Positions 1-11,864 are shown, counted from the first letter of the stretch. The stretch: DNA of 64,000 nt from Welwitschia mirabilis (GCA_051453625.1 JBOZIK010000001.1:206722210-206786209), one strand, 5' to 3'. Notes: generated by a model not told the origin, from the letters alone. Translations and numbers: made by a program.

Positions 1-675
1 GGGTAGTAATGGTTAGTATCATATTAAAAGGAAATAAAATAATTAAGAAAGCCTTAATCGATATAGGAGTAAGTGTTAACATTATGCCTTTACACATTTG
101 TTAAAGACTTAGTTTATAAAGTAGAATTAAGTTTACATGTATTATCTTAAAATTGTTTGACACATGAGTGAAGAATTCTTTAGGAGTAATAAAAAATTTT
201 ATGATTTAAATAGAAGAAGATTATTATCCAATAGATGTGGTTGTGATAGAAATTAAGCATAATAAAGGTTATTTGCTACTTAGTAATATAAGAACTAGAA
301 TAATGGAGTATTACTTAGGAAATAAAAAGTTTGTCATTAGAGTTTTTTATGACACTAAAAAAATACTTAGAAGATGAGTGAAATGTAAAATAAGAAATTA
401 ATCCAACATTATTTTTACAGCATTATCCATTTGAAGAGAGATGGTTAATGCTTAATGATCCTATATTGTATGATAATTCACTTAACATAAAAAATTTGAA
501 AGTTTTTGATCATGATGAGCTCAACTATGAACATTTAAGAACTGACTGTTTTAATTATAAGAATGAAGAAATAGAACTTGTAGTCTGTGAAAAATTCCAA
601 CATCTTAAAAAATTAAGATTTCATATTTTAAGGAAGGTCATCCATCACTGTCATTTAGATGATGATCAAATATGA
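1..675 (+). pseudogene. G1 retropepsin and linker (PR), decayed
   Basis: Bases 51-93 read A-L-I-D-I-G-V-S-V-N-I-M-P, the aspartic protease active-site motif of plant gypsy elements (catalytic Asp codon at 60-62). Stops follow within 20 codons. The linker between protease and RT is partly open at 448-675 (75 codons). Its counterpart in element E lies at about 61080-61280. The enzyme would release gag and pol proteins in the particle. The active-site D-I-G is intact, but the frame is not. Confidence 0.75.
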
Positions 676-939
676 TAATTAACTCTAAGAAATATTTAAT
701 AGAAGCTAAAAATTTAAATTTAAATTTGAAACCTTTACTTAGTACTTAAAAATATATTATTTTGTGTAATGATTAAAATAAATCATTAATAATAAATAAA
801 AATCTTTCCCCTCATTAAGAATTGATTTTAATATTACTTTTTACTTCTAAGATTAATGTGTTTTCTTGGACTCATAAAGATTTAATAGCCATTTATACTT
901 CCATTGTTTAATATAAAATATACCTTGAGGATAATGCAA

Positions 940-2150
940 AACCTATTAGGCAATCCTAAAAATGACTAAATATAGCCCTTAAAAAAGTCATAAAAGATAA
1001 AATCATTAAATTAATGGATGCTAAAATTATTTATATCATATCTGATACTGAGTGGATTAGCCCTTTAATAGTGATACCTAACAAAGGTGGGAAGCGGAGA
1101 ATGTGTATTGATTTTAAAAATCTTAATGAAGTTACAAAGAAATACCATTATCCTTTACCTTAATTAGATACTTAATAGAATCCAAGGACATGCCTTTTAT
1201 TGCTTTCTTAATAAGTATAGTGATTATAGTTAGGTCTATATAGCTAGTCAGAATTAGGCAATAACAACTTTTACTTTACCTTTCGAAATATTTTCTTTTT
1301 AGATGCATGCCTTTTGGACTTTGTAATATCTTAAGAATATTTCATGTATAATTATGGTATCTTTTTTGATATGTTTGAGGATCTAATTAAAATTTTTATG
1401 AATCACTTTTTAATATTTGGTAATCCTTGATAGATACACTGAGAATGGCCTACATTTAAGTTGTAAGAACAGTTTCTTTCTAGTTGATAATGGAATTATC
1501 TTAGTTAATCATATTTCTAGTAAGGGAATTAGGATGGATTCTAAAAATGTAAGTATCATTAAAAACCTAACTCTTCCAACAAATGTAAAACAAGTTCAAT
1601 TTTTCCTTGGTTAGTGTGATCTTTATCATTGTTTTATTTAGGATTATGATAAAATTTATAAATCCCTTCACTCTTTACTTGAAAAAGAAGCTAAATTACA
1701 ATGAAATAAATCTTGTTAGCTTTCTTTTGAAATACTTAAAGATAAAATATCTTTTACACTTATAGTAATATGACTTAATTGGAATAAAGAATTTGAATTA
1801 ATATGTCATACTAGTAATATTGTCATGGATAGGAATCTTGGATAAAAGTATGAAAATGATTTTAAAGTTATATCTTAACATAGCAAAACTATATTTAAAG
1901 CTCAATCAAATTACATTACTATTAATAAAGAAATGTTAGCCATAATCTTTTACCTCAATAATCCTAGACACTATCTTTTAGAATTTTATATAAATGTTTA
2001 TACCAATCATGTAGCTATTAGATACCTCATGATCAATAAATATTCTAGTACTAGACTCATTAGATAGATCCTCCTCATGCAAGAATTTAATCTTACTATC
2101 ATTGATAAAGTAGGAAAATATAATAGTATAGAAGATCATTTATCAGTTCT
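940..2150 (+). pseudogene. G1 reverse transcriptase-RNase H, decayed
   Basis: The RT start is recognisable at 1020-1160 (S-D-T-E-W-I-S-P-L, then K-G-G-K-R-R-M-C-I-D-F). The M-P-F-G-L-C-N motif is at about 1305-1330. The catalytic YxDD position near 1397 reads F-M-N-H, so both aspartates are lost. The RT end is open at 1417-1614. RNase H follows at 1780-2130, with Y-T-N-H-V-A-I (from Y-T-D-H) and the Athila-like end E-D-H-L-S-V-L. There are many stops. Conservation of domain order and spacing shows it descends from a full-length pol. Confidence 0.8.
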
Positions 2151-2384
2151 TGCTTCTTATCTTGATGATCTTATGACTAATTATTCTTTTTAAGATGAAC
2201 AACTTTTTGCTATATCTTCTACTCATCCTCCCCCTTGGTATGCTAATATACTTAATTATCTTGTTACCATGAAAACACCATAACATTAGAGTTATAGTCA
2301 AAAAAAATATTTTCTCTATAAAATAGGTGATTATACATAGATAGAGCCACATCTTTACTATAGGTAAAACGATCAAATAATAAT

Positions 2385-4200
2385 AAAATGTGTGCCTAAA
2401 TGGGAAAAATTAGACATCCTTCATCTTTACCATGATGGTGTTTGCGGGGGTTTTTTTAGTGAACAAAAAATAACAATAAAAATTTTTCACTTTGCTTTTT
2501 ATTCACCTAGTATTTTTCAGAACTCTTTGATTTTGCCAGAAGATGTGATGCTTATTAATGTTATGATAGTCCTATTTGTTCTCAGGATATGCTTCTCAAA
2601 CCTATTCTTGAATGTGAATCTTTTAATTATTAGGGAATTAATTTCATAAGCCCTATTAAACCACCTTTTAATGATAAGAATTACATTTTAGTAGTTATTG
2701 ATTATGTTACTAAATGGGATGAAGGTATTTATACTTTTATGAATGATGCTTGAACTATTTGCAAGTTTATTAGAACTTATATTTTTCAATGTTTTGGTTT
2801 TCCTAGAATTATCATTCCTAATCAAGGAACTTATTCTATAAATCATTTTTTTTGGAAAACTTCTTTTATTTATTGAAATTAAATATATAGTAGCTTGTAT
2901 TTATCATTTACAAACCAATGGTCAAGCTAAAAATGAAAATTGAGAAATAAAGAAAATGCTTCAAAAATGTGTCTCAGTTAATAAGAAATTTTCAAATTTT
3001 AAGCTTAATAATGTTCTTTGGGCCTATCATACTACTTGGTATAATTCTCTTAGTTTTTTATCTTATAAACTTATGTATAGAAAATTTTGTATTTTACCAG
3101 TTGATGTTTATTATAATTCTTATCATTCATCCCATTAACTNNNNNNNNNNNNNNNNNNNNNNNNNNNNNNNNNNNNNNNNNNNNNNNNNNNNNNNNNNNN
3201 NNNNNNNNNNNNNNNNNNNNNNNNNNNNNNNNNNNNNNNNNNNNNNNNNNNNNNNNNNNNNNNNNNNNNNNNNNNNNNNNNNNNNNNNNNNNNNNNNNNN
3301 NNNNNNNNNNNNNNNNNNNNNNNNNNNNNNNNNNNNNNNNNNNNNNNNNNNNNNNNNNNNNNNNNNNNNNNNNNNNNNNNNNNNNNNNNNNNNNNNNNNN
3401 NNNNNNNNNNNNNNNNNNNNNNNNNNNNNNNNNNNNNNNNNNNNNNNNNNNNNNNNNNNNNNNNNNNNNNNNNNNNNNNNNNNNNNNNNNNNNNNNNNNN
3501 NNNNNNNNNNNNNNNNNNNNNNNNNNNNNNNNNNNNNNNNNNNNNNNNNNNNNNNNNNNNNNNNNNNNNNNNNNNNNNNNNNNNNNNNNNNNNNNNNNNN
3601 NNNNNNNNNNNNNNNNNNNNNNNNNNNNNNNNNNNNNNNNNNNNNNNNNNNNNNNNNNNNNNNNNNNNNNNNNNNNNNNNNNNNNNNNNNNNNNNNNNNN
3701 NNNNNNNNNNNNNNNNNNNNNNNNNNNNNNNNNNNNNNNNNNNNNNNNNNNNNNNNNNNNNNNNNNNNNNNNNNNNNNNNNNNNNNNNNNNNNNNNNNNN
3801 NNNNNNNNNNNNNNNNNNNNNNNNNNNNNNNNNNNNNNNNNNNNNNNNNNNNNNNNNNNNNNNNNNNNNNNNNNGCCTAACTTAATCATTTAAATGAAAA
3901 TATTACTTATCTCATGCATCACCAACTCATTCACAAAGCCCAAGCTAAGTTCAAATATGATAAAAGGCTAATTCATGGAAAGTTTAAACTTAGTTAACTT
4001 ATTCTTTTATATAATACTAGAGTGCATACTTTACATAATAAGTTAAACTCTAAATGGTTAGGTCCTTATATTGTAGAGAAAGTACATTCTAATGAATCAG
4101 TGGGGATTTCTAACTTAGACACTAGTGAGATTCAGAAAGTTAATAAACAAAGGTTAAAAATATATGAAAACCATTTAAATCTAATATTTAACATAATCGA
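2385..4200 (+). pseudogene. G1 integrase, decayed and gapped
   Basis: The zinc-binding region starts at 2395 (W-E-K-L-D-I-L-H, then H-D-G-V-C-G-G). The core follows at 2640-2850 (V-V-I-D-Y-V-T-K-W, then F-G-F-P-R-I-I-I-P-N-Q-G-T), where the second catalytic Asp of the S-D-Q-G-T motif has become N. After the gap the C-terminal domain is open from 4022 (K-L-N-S-K-W-L-G-P-Y-I-V, then V-N-K-Q-R-L-K), typical of Athila-like integrases. Frameshifts lie between the blocks. Confidence 0.8.
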
Positions 4201-4639
4201 AGCACTCATTTTAGAGCTTTCCCTCAATGATGAGAACTTCCTCTCTATCATTATCTGAATTCTCTCTTAGCTGATTTCTTTAATAAATGTTATGATATTA
4301 CGTGCTCATCTTTAACTTTACTTATGTATTTTTTTTATGAAGTTTCTATGACTAGTATATGTACTTGTATATTTTATAATGATAAGATTTGATTCACTTA
4401 ATTTTAAGACATTCACATAACTATAAACTTTATTTTAAAGGAAGATGTCTTCATTCTTATATTTTTCTTAATGATGTAAGGTTTTTGGTTATTTAGCTAT
4501 GTTTTTTATCTTTATCTCCCTTTTTTACCTTTATCTTTTAGAGTATGTGGTCATATGGGACTTATTTTCCCACAAAAAAAAATGAAAAAAAGAAACTAAA
4601 AGAATAATAATCATAATCTATTGTATCTATGCTAGAATA

Positions 4640-4820
4640 CATGGTCCTTATGATGTCCTATCACACCAAGGTAATTTTTTCTAAAAGGAGTCTTTTGCAA
4701 TGTTAGTATCTCTAGGAATTTTACTAGGGAATTAGTTGACCCTACTTTGCTAGTCCTTACTTCTCTAACTATGGTTGCATACCCCTTATCATAAAAGATA
4801 TTAATAAAACTTCAAGGCTA
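4640..4820 (+). other. Conserved spacer block, G1 copy
   Basis: This stretch aligns by eye with the spacer of elements C (10690-10860, minus), A (33100-33240, minus), B (48420-48590, minus) and E (62400-62600, plus). Shared parts are the segment around ATGTCCTATCAC, the segment before TTAGTTG, and TAGTCCTTACTTCT. No reading frame explains the similarity, and the block survives in B and E, which have no pol. Confidence 0.6.
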
Positions 4821-5640
4821 TGAGATTAGTGGTGTTCTTGGTATTATCAAATGTAATTATTATTTTTTAGACTCATAATATTCCCACATGATTATTTCAC
4901 TTTTGAAAATTAGGATTTGTTTTGGGGTGTGAGTAAGTTAGTTCATTTTTAAGCATCTTTTGATTATATCATTCATTATTTAGAGCACTTGATTTTTGAT
5001 TTCATCATAATTACTACCTTTTTAAGTGAAACTTTATGGAGTCAGTACATCATGTTATGCATCTTTACTTAGATAACTTTATAATGTCTCCCAAGGAAAT
5101 TTGCAAGGTTACAATTTAGGGTAGGTACACTATATTTTTCATATTTCTAGTTAATTTTAATTCTTTTTTTTTTTTTGGTTGTTTGATTTGTTATTTTAGA
5201 ATTTTTATCATACTTTTTCGTCATTAATTTTAAGATTATATCATTTATTAGTTTTCTTATTGTTCTTTTCATTTTCACTCATGTTTTCTTATTAAATAAA
5301 TTTTATTATCTTTTAACATTCTAATTAGATGATTCTCTTTACGATTCTCATGATGTTCCTTTATAGTATTTTAGAGTTTTACATGTTTTTTATGATCATT
5401 TTTCAGTTGGGCACATTTGTGAAATTTATTTTTTCTTGATTTATCATGCTTAGTACATTTTTATCATCTTATAGTTTAGTTATTTGGAGTTTTTTTTCTA
5501 TTTTTAATACTTATTTATCATAATTCTTCAACATCTCCTATATTTTGAACTTTCTGATAAATTTTGATACCTTCATATTGATATCTGAGCCTAACTTGTT
5601 TGACTAATGTTTTCATATTTTTGAAAATTTTTAAAATCCT

Positions 5641-5738
5641 ATCATCTTCTTAGTCATCTAAATGATTAGGTAGATAACAGTTAAGATTTTTTGGAAATCA
5701 TCCTAAGGTTATTATCTAGATAATGTGACTGAATAATA
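5641..5738 (+). repeat. Two nested palindromes in G1 spacer
   Basis: Units at 5641-5678 and 5697-5738 each carry outer arms like ATCATC / GATAAC and an inner TCATCTAAATGA or TTATCTAGATAA. They belong to the dispersed ~38-nt family described in the findings and occupy the same spacer position as the pairs in A, B and E. Confidence 0.6.
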
Positions 5739-6454
5739 GTATGATAAAACCGTGGCCTAACCTTCATTTCCATCATTTTTCTTTATTCTTACATTGTTTT
5801 TATCTATTTATTTAAGAGATAATCATCCCGTGTAATCCTATCAATGTCTTAGATATTTTACCTATGAGCTTAGCATCCCAAATTATGAGATTTTATCAGA
5901 TTTGTCAAATAAGGTATGTTTTTCTCTTCCTCATTATTTTTTATTTTTTCCCTTCATTTTTTAGCCTTTCAAAGTCTAGTTTTCACATAAATCAATTAGT
6001 TTTTTGTGTTCTTCGATTTAGTACTTTTATATCTAATTTTCATCAAGTATTTTATAAGATATCTGAGTTTGTATGTATTATAAGGTAAAATTAGGTTTTC
6101 ATCTTTGAAACTCATTTTCTTGAAATCCCTAAGTTAAAAAAGTACTAGTCCTTATAACTAAAGTAAACAACATGATGAGCTTTATGCTTTTACTGAATTA
6201 GTTTTTTGATTTAAGAACTTCCATTTTTAACCTTTTATGCAGTCCATTTATTTGACACTTTGATATTTTTTTCCTTGCATTTTGAGCTTTTTTTCAAATA
6301 ATTAGGAAATTCAAGATGTATTAATTTTTTGAGGGGGGGTAGAAAATATTTTTATTATTTTTACAAAAAAAATGATTTATGGGGTGATCTAAAGGTTTAT
6401 ACAACATACATTTTAGTGATTTTCACCTTATCTTACATGATGCACTTTATGTTT

Positions 6455-7697
6455 GTAATTAGTTAGGCCTCATACATAACAAGCTATACAAGCTAAGGCT
6501 AAGGCTAAGCTAGTAGAATAAGAGGTGGATTCACTAGTCCTACTTATGATTAAACATGTAAATCCCATGCATCCACCACCTCGATAGGCTTGATTAATGT
6601 CTATATAGACTACTTCCATATAAGTAGTTAATACTTTAGAGATTTTAGAGGTCGGATTGAGTTAGAGGTAGAACAAAGATTAATATATTTATAGCTTCTA
6701 TGAATAGTAGATGTAATGGAGTCTACTACACCTCCAAGACCAAAGAGTTCTATGACGCGATTCACACTAAGCTGCAGTTTAATACTTGTCACCACTTGGT
6801 TGATATGATTATAGCTATGATTTGTGGCCATAATATATCTATTCTCTCAATTCACATTACCATAGTTACTAAGTTAGATGGCATTGAAGGCATACTTATT
6901 TACTCAGTTCGAGGTACAGAGGATCACTATACTTATGGTGCACCATTAGACATACTAGCTGATGTTACTAGTGATAGACAGGGAATTTTGATAATACATT
7001 TATTACCAACCTATTAAATTCTACATAAAGGGGTGAACCATAACATCGACCCTTTCTTTTTTAATAATCATGCCATGGTAACTCATCTATAGATGCTAGT
7101 AGTGCTTAAATATGGAGAGCAGATAGATTTACCGACTTTCATTTGTAGAAGACTCAAGATAATAATTGAGGATAATCACATATAGAACCTATGATATTCA
7201 TGCCTTCTCTCTACTATTTTTAGATGATTTAGTATACCTAATCCTATGGGTAAGTAGAGACTTATACATATCCAGACATAAACTTATTACCTACAGGACA
7301 TGAGCATATAGATTCTAAGAGAAAAAAGCAACCTTGAGTACAAAGACCTATAGTTGGTGTGATCCTTGAGCAAATACAGGTACTTTTGGTAGACATATCA
7401 CATGGCCTTAGAGAGGGTATGAACTAAGGCTTTACCAAGCTACATTAGAGGATATTCATAGTTAAGAGGAGATTATAGCACACTAAAGAGTAATTGATTA
7501 ATATGCGTGATCATATATGATGCATTGAGCATAGTGTAATAGTTGACATCCTAGAGGTAATTAGATCATAGGGAAATGAGAATACATGATCTATTACGGT
7601 AGTCCTTGACCATTATTTTCATACATATCTTAAGAATCCTTCATCTTTTCCACCTACACCTAAGCCTGCAGCACATCAGGAGTTTATTCTAGCATGA
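6455..7697 (+). pseudogene. G1 post-pol ORF (envelope position), decayed
   Basis: A protein of unknown function that lies where Athila elements carry an env-like gene. It starts around 6485 (Q-A-K-A-K-A-K-L-V-E), is open at 6700-7017 (T-K-E-F-Y-D-A-I-H, later L-D-G-I-E-G-I), and continues through N-I-D-P-F-F-F-N-N-H and E-Q-I-D-L-P-T-F-I-C-R to a proline-rich end (S-S-F-P-P-T-P-K-P-A-A) with a stop at 7695. Element A carries a homologous reading frame on the minus strand at 30190-31480 with the same blocks in the same order. The E-F-Y-D block recalls the 'putative plant transposon protein' family, a tentative match. I see no signal peptide or membrane segment. Confidence 0.5.
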
Positions 7698-8221
7698 CGA
7701 GGGAAGTGATTTATTATATTATACTATGTATCTTTCCTCCATGCATTATACTTAAAAAGTAATGTTTTTATAGATATCATTTTCTAAGTATCATCATGGT
7801 GTACACTTTTATTTGTGAGATATTGTGCACATCTTATACATATTATTAAGACATTTTATGATGATTATTTTTTATATTACAAAGAATAAATTTTATGGGA
7901 TGTTGTACATTTGAATTAGGGGCTATTAATTTTAAAATATTTTAATGATTATTTTTCTAAAAATGTTTTACAAGATTCTGGTTTTTAAGAATAATTTTTG
8001 GTTTTATCATCCCCTTCATTATCTAGAAAATGTTCAAGATGATGGTATAGCCACTTACTCTACATAGGTCAAGCATTTATCTATTTGTTTTAGACATTTT
8101 ATTCCTTTACTCTAATATTTCTAAGATTACTTCTAAGTTTATTTTACCATTTTCTAGTTTATTATTTTTAATCAATATGTCTCACAAACATGATTGTTTA
8201 TCTAATTTTGTTAGGGATTGA
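7698..8221 (+). other. G1 3' untranslated region
   Basis: No gene is seen between the stop of the downstream ORF and the polypurine tract. The stretch is AT-rich, with a decayed TTATC/GATGA motif around 8020-8046. Confidence 0.4.
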
Positions 8222-8237
8222 TAAGGCTAAGTGGGGG
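8222..8237 (+). other. Polypurine tract of G1
   Basis: The sequence GGCTAAGTGGGGGCT directly precedes TGTGCTTC, a plausible LTR start. The related tracts beside the 3' LTRs of A and B, read on the minus strand, share the TAAGT core. In the family this tract primes plus-strand DNA synthesis. Confidence 0.6.
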
Positions 8238-8526
8238 CTTGTGCTTCTAATTCCAATAATTTAAGGATAAAATTTTACTTGCAACACTTAAAAAGTAGAT
8301 AATCTAATTCCATACAATATACATTTGCATACTGGGATTAATAAAATGTCATACACTTAGAGAAGAATTCTAAAAGAAAATTCACAAAATTGTTTCTAGA
8401 CTTAGATTTGAAGGATATCCAAGTAATTCTTAGAAATTTCTCCAATTACGATAAAGTTAAAAGACATTTTTTAGAAGCAGGTAACTAAAAAATGTGTTTT
8501 ATTTAAAGGTGGAAGCTGGTTACTAA
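8238..8526 (+). repeat. Probable start of G1 3' LTR, truncated
   Basis: It begins TGTG right after the polypurine tract, as expected for an LTR, and ends where the minus-strand LTR of element C begins. No second copy is in the window, so this is inferred from position only. Confidence 0.35.
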
Positions 8527-9626
8527 TATTGCAATACTTGGATTTCCTAGTTATTAAACCATTCACATTCCAATGATAGAGAAGAAGAACATATTTTTAA
8601 ACTTTTATTTATAGGAAATGAAATAGTATAACTTAAGAATAAAGATGAAATGCAATGCATTAGAATGAATGCAAACCTAATGTAATTAATTAATCAAATT
8701 TGTAATCTATTATCACTTCGATTAATCCTTATAGTCTATATCATTTACAAATTCATGTCACTTTCATTACAATTAAGACAAGTTATAAGGAATAAATACA
8801 AAGTATTTGGAAAAAAATTCCAATTCAATTAATACATTTATTAATAAAATTGAAGTACATTCACTTATAACAACAACTCCTCAATGAAAGATTTGCTATC
8901 TAACATTAAGATAGCCCTTCTCATAAGTAGGATGGATCTCCTTGCCCTTAACAATCTCCAATCATCATAAGAATTTGAATGATAAACAAAGATATGTAAT
9001 TATACTTAAAAAGGTCTCTTTATAGTTTGAGATATATGGTTAATGGTCTTCAAGTGGTGTGAAATAAAAGGACATGATTAAATGCACAATTTCATAAAAA
9101 ATGGATTAGTTTTACAAACTACTTTATCTGTCATTTGGCTTATCATCCTCATGACATAGTGAATGGTTAATCTAGCCACCAAATACTGCTTAGCACATGT
9201 CAAACATCTAACCTATGTTAACTATCATCATAGGCATTATCTCAATGGCCTATGGGACAACTATCAAAACCTATTGAATAGATTTTTTTATTCATTTATT
9301 TGCAATGATCGTCTTAACAATAGATGGAATGACTATAAAATCATGTCAATTAGGCTCTACTATTTATTATTCTACATGTATCATCCATATGATAATGTGG
9401 ATGACTAGTTTTTCTTACTTTAATCCATGTTGATCATCATCCTCTGGTCCATCATCATACAAAAATAGGTTCTTATATTAGAAATAATTATGTTTCATGA
9501 CCTACATGGAAGCTTTGTCTAATTTGCATAAATCCCTAAAAACCCTGTCAATAAGACCTAGAAGTATGCTTCATGAGTATGTCAAATAGGTTAATTTAGA
9601 TTTATAACGTAACCCCTCATCCAACA
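8527..9626 (-). repeat. 3' LTR of element C
   Basis: About 1.1 kb, the same length as the LTRs of A, B and E. On the plus strand it opens with TATTGCAATAC (decayed TGTTGC) and closes with CCAACA, followed by a PPT-like TTCTTGACTAAG region. Partial similarity to the other LTRs is visible around 8700-8790 (CTATATCATT, CAAGTTATAAGG) and 8931 (GGATGGATCTCC). Two nested palindromes lie at 9130-9166 and 9223-9259. Ends are approximate because the partner LTR is absent. Confidence 0.55.
9130..9259 (-). repeat. Palindrome pair in LTR of element C
   Basis: Units at 9130-9166 (GTCATTT, TATCATCCTCATGA, GAATGG) and 9223-9259 (TATCATC, TTATCTCAATGG, GGGACAAC). They lie upstream, on the minus strand, of a TATA-like site near 9012. 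The pair has the same arrangement as in the other LTRs. Confidence 0.5.
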
Positions 9627-10877
9627 TTTATTAGTTCTTGACTAAGTAAGTGGATAACACGTTCTGAGCCAAGCTAATAAAACGAGTGAAAAAACTTTAA
9701 AAGAAAAAAACTCAAAAATGCTTGTATCATTAGAATTAAGTTTTGAGTACAAATTATGAAATACATAAAACCTACTAAAAATAATGAGTGAAATAGATAT
9801 AGACTACTAAAAAATAGCTTAAAATCATTACATATATTTATGTCAAATCAAGGCCTAAGTTCTAAAGTGAAAAATTTTCATTCACAAATCATGTAATATA
9901 TGTGTCTACCCCATCTCTAAATGTGGAAGTCATCTCAAGTTATGTAAACTATGAATAAAAGGAAAAGAAATTGGTATAAATATGAAAAATCACCATATAT
10001 GGAAATTCAAGATAGCCATGGACTAAATCCTATAAAAGCATGTTTTAAAGCATTAAAAAATATTGTAAACTAAACTAATAGCTCATGATTATAAGGTTAA
10101 ATAAGAGGAGAGATTGTGAAAATAAAAGACTAATAAGGAAAGAGTCAAGAGGGAGATCATCAATGCTATCATGCTAAAGTATGATTAAAAGGGAGGTCAA
10201 TTTAATTTTATGCATAATAGTCAAGTGATAAAAAATGTAATAAGTAGATTAGAAAATAAGGAAGTCCTAATTATTATTTTAAAAAAAGTAAGAAAAATGA
10301 CTTTGGGAAGATAAACCAATAAACTAATATAAGACAAAAAGAAAAATGGACAAGATAGAATGTAAAGAAGATTAAAATTTTTCCCTAAATACCAACCTAG
10401 CAAAAACTTCTTGGTAAAGGTTATAAAACTACTTGATATAGAAATGCATGATTTAATGTAAAACACCATAGAATACCATTTGAAATGGTAGTGATTATGA
10501 TAATATCTAGTAGTTATTTTGTAACATATCAAGTCATGTTTGGACTATAATTCAATCCCTCTTCCATTGTAACAATCATGGTATGTTGATAAGGTATCAT
10601 TAATGATTAATATATTCATATGATCATAAGTATATACCTTAAAGTGATGGAATTTTTTAAGTTAATGGGGTATTCAATAACACCATTTATCATGATGAGG
10701 GGGGTGCAGCCACTATTAGGAGAATAAGAACCTATAATCTAAAGATAAATAATGGCCAACTAATTCTCTAGTGGAGTTCCCACAGCTACCATATCGTCCC
10801 ACCAAAGGATCCTCTCAAGAAAATTTGCCTCAATATACTTGTGGTAATAGATCATGATATAATTGCATGAGGATGGT

Positions 10878-10905
10878 TCTCTCTCTCTCTCTCTCTCTCT
10901 CTCTC
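10878..10905. repeat. (TC)14 microsatellite with pyrimidine-rich flank
   Basis: Perfect TC dinucleotides followed by about 60 bases of C/T-rich sequence. On the coding strand of element C this is a GA purine tract at the same spacer position where A has GA/GT repeats (36874-36978) and G1 and E have A/G-rich tracts. Confidence 0.9.
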
Positions 10906-10936
10906 GGCCCCCCTTTCCACCCCCACTCGCCCTCCC

Positions 10937-11238
10937 GTCCTCCCTTCCTCCCTCTCTTCCTCGCTCTCCTTTAATATATTTTTCCTCTTACTTTGTAATT
11001 TTTCGTTCTTTTACATTAACTGAGCATTCCATTTTNNNNNNNNNNNNNNNNNNNNNNNNNNNNNNNNNNNNNNNNNNNNNNNNNNNNNNNNNNNNNNNNN
11101 NNNNNNNNNNNNNNNNNNNNNNNNNNNNNNNNNNNTCCCTTCCTCCCTTCCTACCTCTCTTCCTCTCTCTCCTTTAATATATTTTTCCTCTTACTTTTTA
11201 ATTTTTCGTTCTTTTACATTAACTTAGCATTCCATTTT
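10937..11238. repeat. Direct duplication flanking a 100-N gap
   Basis: About 100 bases before the gap (10937-11035) recur after it (11136-11238) with few differences, both running through CCTTTAATATATTTTTCCTC to GCATTCCATTTT. The gap is exactly 100 N. This most simply means two contig ends that overlap but were not merged, so the duplication may not exist in the genome. Confidence 0.75.
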
Positions 11239-11499
11239 TGAAAGCATTAATTAATCATTGGAATGCTGAATTAATAAAGTATGTAACTAAAAATAAGCAT
11301 CAAATTAACATAATTAACACTTTGAAATAAAATAAATAAGGATATTGATTGTAGACATTATAATGTCTTAAGATTAGCTAAATCCAATCTTTACCACTTA
11401 CAAAATCAAAGTAAAGAATTACTTAGTCATGATAACACCTATAGAAGTTAAAATAAAATCAAGTGAAAGATGATCAAGTAGTATCATAACTTAAATCAA

Positions 11500-11859
11500 G
11501 AAATAAGACTAAGAAATAATTTCTGGTAGATGAAAGGGAAGATCCTCCTTTTTGAAAATGGGATCTTCTAAGTTTATTCCTTTTATCATGTTCAAGGTAT
11601 AATAATAATAATTTAGATATGTATAAAGTCTTAACCTTTGTTTATTTACTTTTTGGATTTTTTGAGTATAAAAACTGGAGATCTTAATGAAGTCATTGAA
11701 ATATAACCTTTTCACATGATAAGTATTACACCATTTAGAGATAAACTTGTTATGTAAAAGATGTACTCGAGTATTATATAAAAGCATGAATTGATCTAGT
11801 TCAAAGGATTTATGAAGAAGATTTTTATCATGATGAAATTTGACAAAGGCTTCATGGAT
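11500..11859 (-). pseudogene. Element C integrase, C-terminal part
   Basis: The minus-strand frame 11509-11787 reads L-L-Y-N-T-R-V-H-L-L-H-N-K-F-I-S-K-W and later V-N-K-Q-R-L-R, matching the C-terminal domain of the G1 integrase (4013-4170). The gene is interrupted at the GAATT target site of the copia element and resumes at 22163. Confidence 0.8.
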
Positions 11860-11864
11860 GAATT
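11860..11864. repeat. Target-site duplication GAATT (left) of copia element
   Basis: GAATT directly before the LTR start TGTTAAG, repeated exactly at 22158-22162 after the other LTR. Five bases is the usual size for this superfamily. Confidence 0.9.

Larger units (their letters stand above)
4201..6454 (+). other. G1 post-pol spacer, no gene
   Basis: AT-rich non-coding spacer between integrase and the downstream ORF. It holds the conserved spacer block (4640-4820), a sense-strand purine tract just upstream of it (about 4573-4605), two nested palindromes (5641-5738) and a G-run tract at 6331-6346. The same order recurs in elements A, B, C and E. A pyrimidine-rich stretch ending in TTTTATGCAG at about 6235-6243 could act as a 3' splice site for the ORF that follows (inference). 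Confidence 0.6.
1..8526 (+). mobile_element. Ty3/gypsy (Athila-like) element G1, 5'-truncated by window
   Basis: Domain order on the plus strand is protease, RT, RNase H, integrase, a 2.2 kb spacer, a downstream ORF and a purine tract. This is the Ty3/gypsy order, and the post-pol ORF matches the layout of the Athila group. Stops and frameshifts occur throughout, so no product can be made. The 5' LTR and gag lie to the left of the window. The 3' LTR seems to begin at 8238 and is cut about 290 bases later by element C. A gap (3141-3874) lies inside the integrase gene, but homologous copies suggest that at most a few dozen bases are really missing there. Confidence 0.85.
9627..11499 (-). other. 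Post-pol spacer of element C
   Basis: No gene. It contains homology to the spacers of A and G1 (10380-10460, and the conserved block at 10690-10860), a TC microsatellite and a gap at 11036-11135 with duplicated flanks. A hydrophobic open frame at 10221-10532 on the minus strand has no family support and lies in the conserved non-coding spacer. Confidence 0.55.

Noticed and set aside
2969-3889. Long open frames on both strands through the N run
   Set aside because: They are made almost wholly of unknown residues; only the integrase remnant on the left is real. The same applies to 29328-29870, 43721-44282, 47499-48311 and 52342-53152.
5641-5738. Possible CRISPR-like array, suggested by regularly spaced repeats
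   Set aside because: The units are imperfect palindromes at ~60-110 base spacing inside plant retrotransposons, without constant repeats or cas genes.
10221-10532. Minus-strand hydrophobic 103-codon frame
   Set aside because: It lies in the spacer that aligns at DNA level with the non-coding spacers of A and G1; the hydrophobic look is due to T-rich codons.
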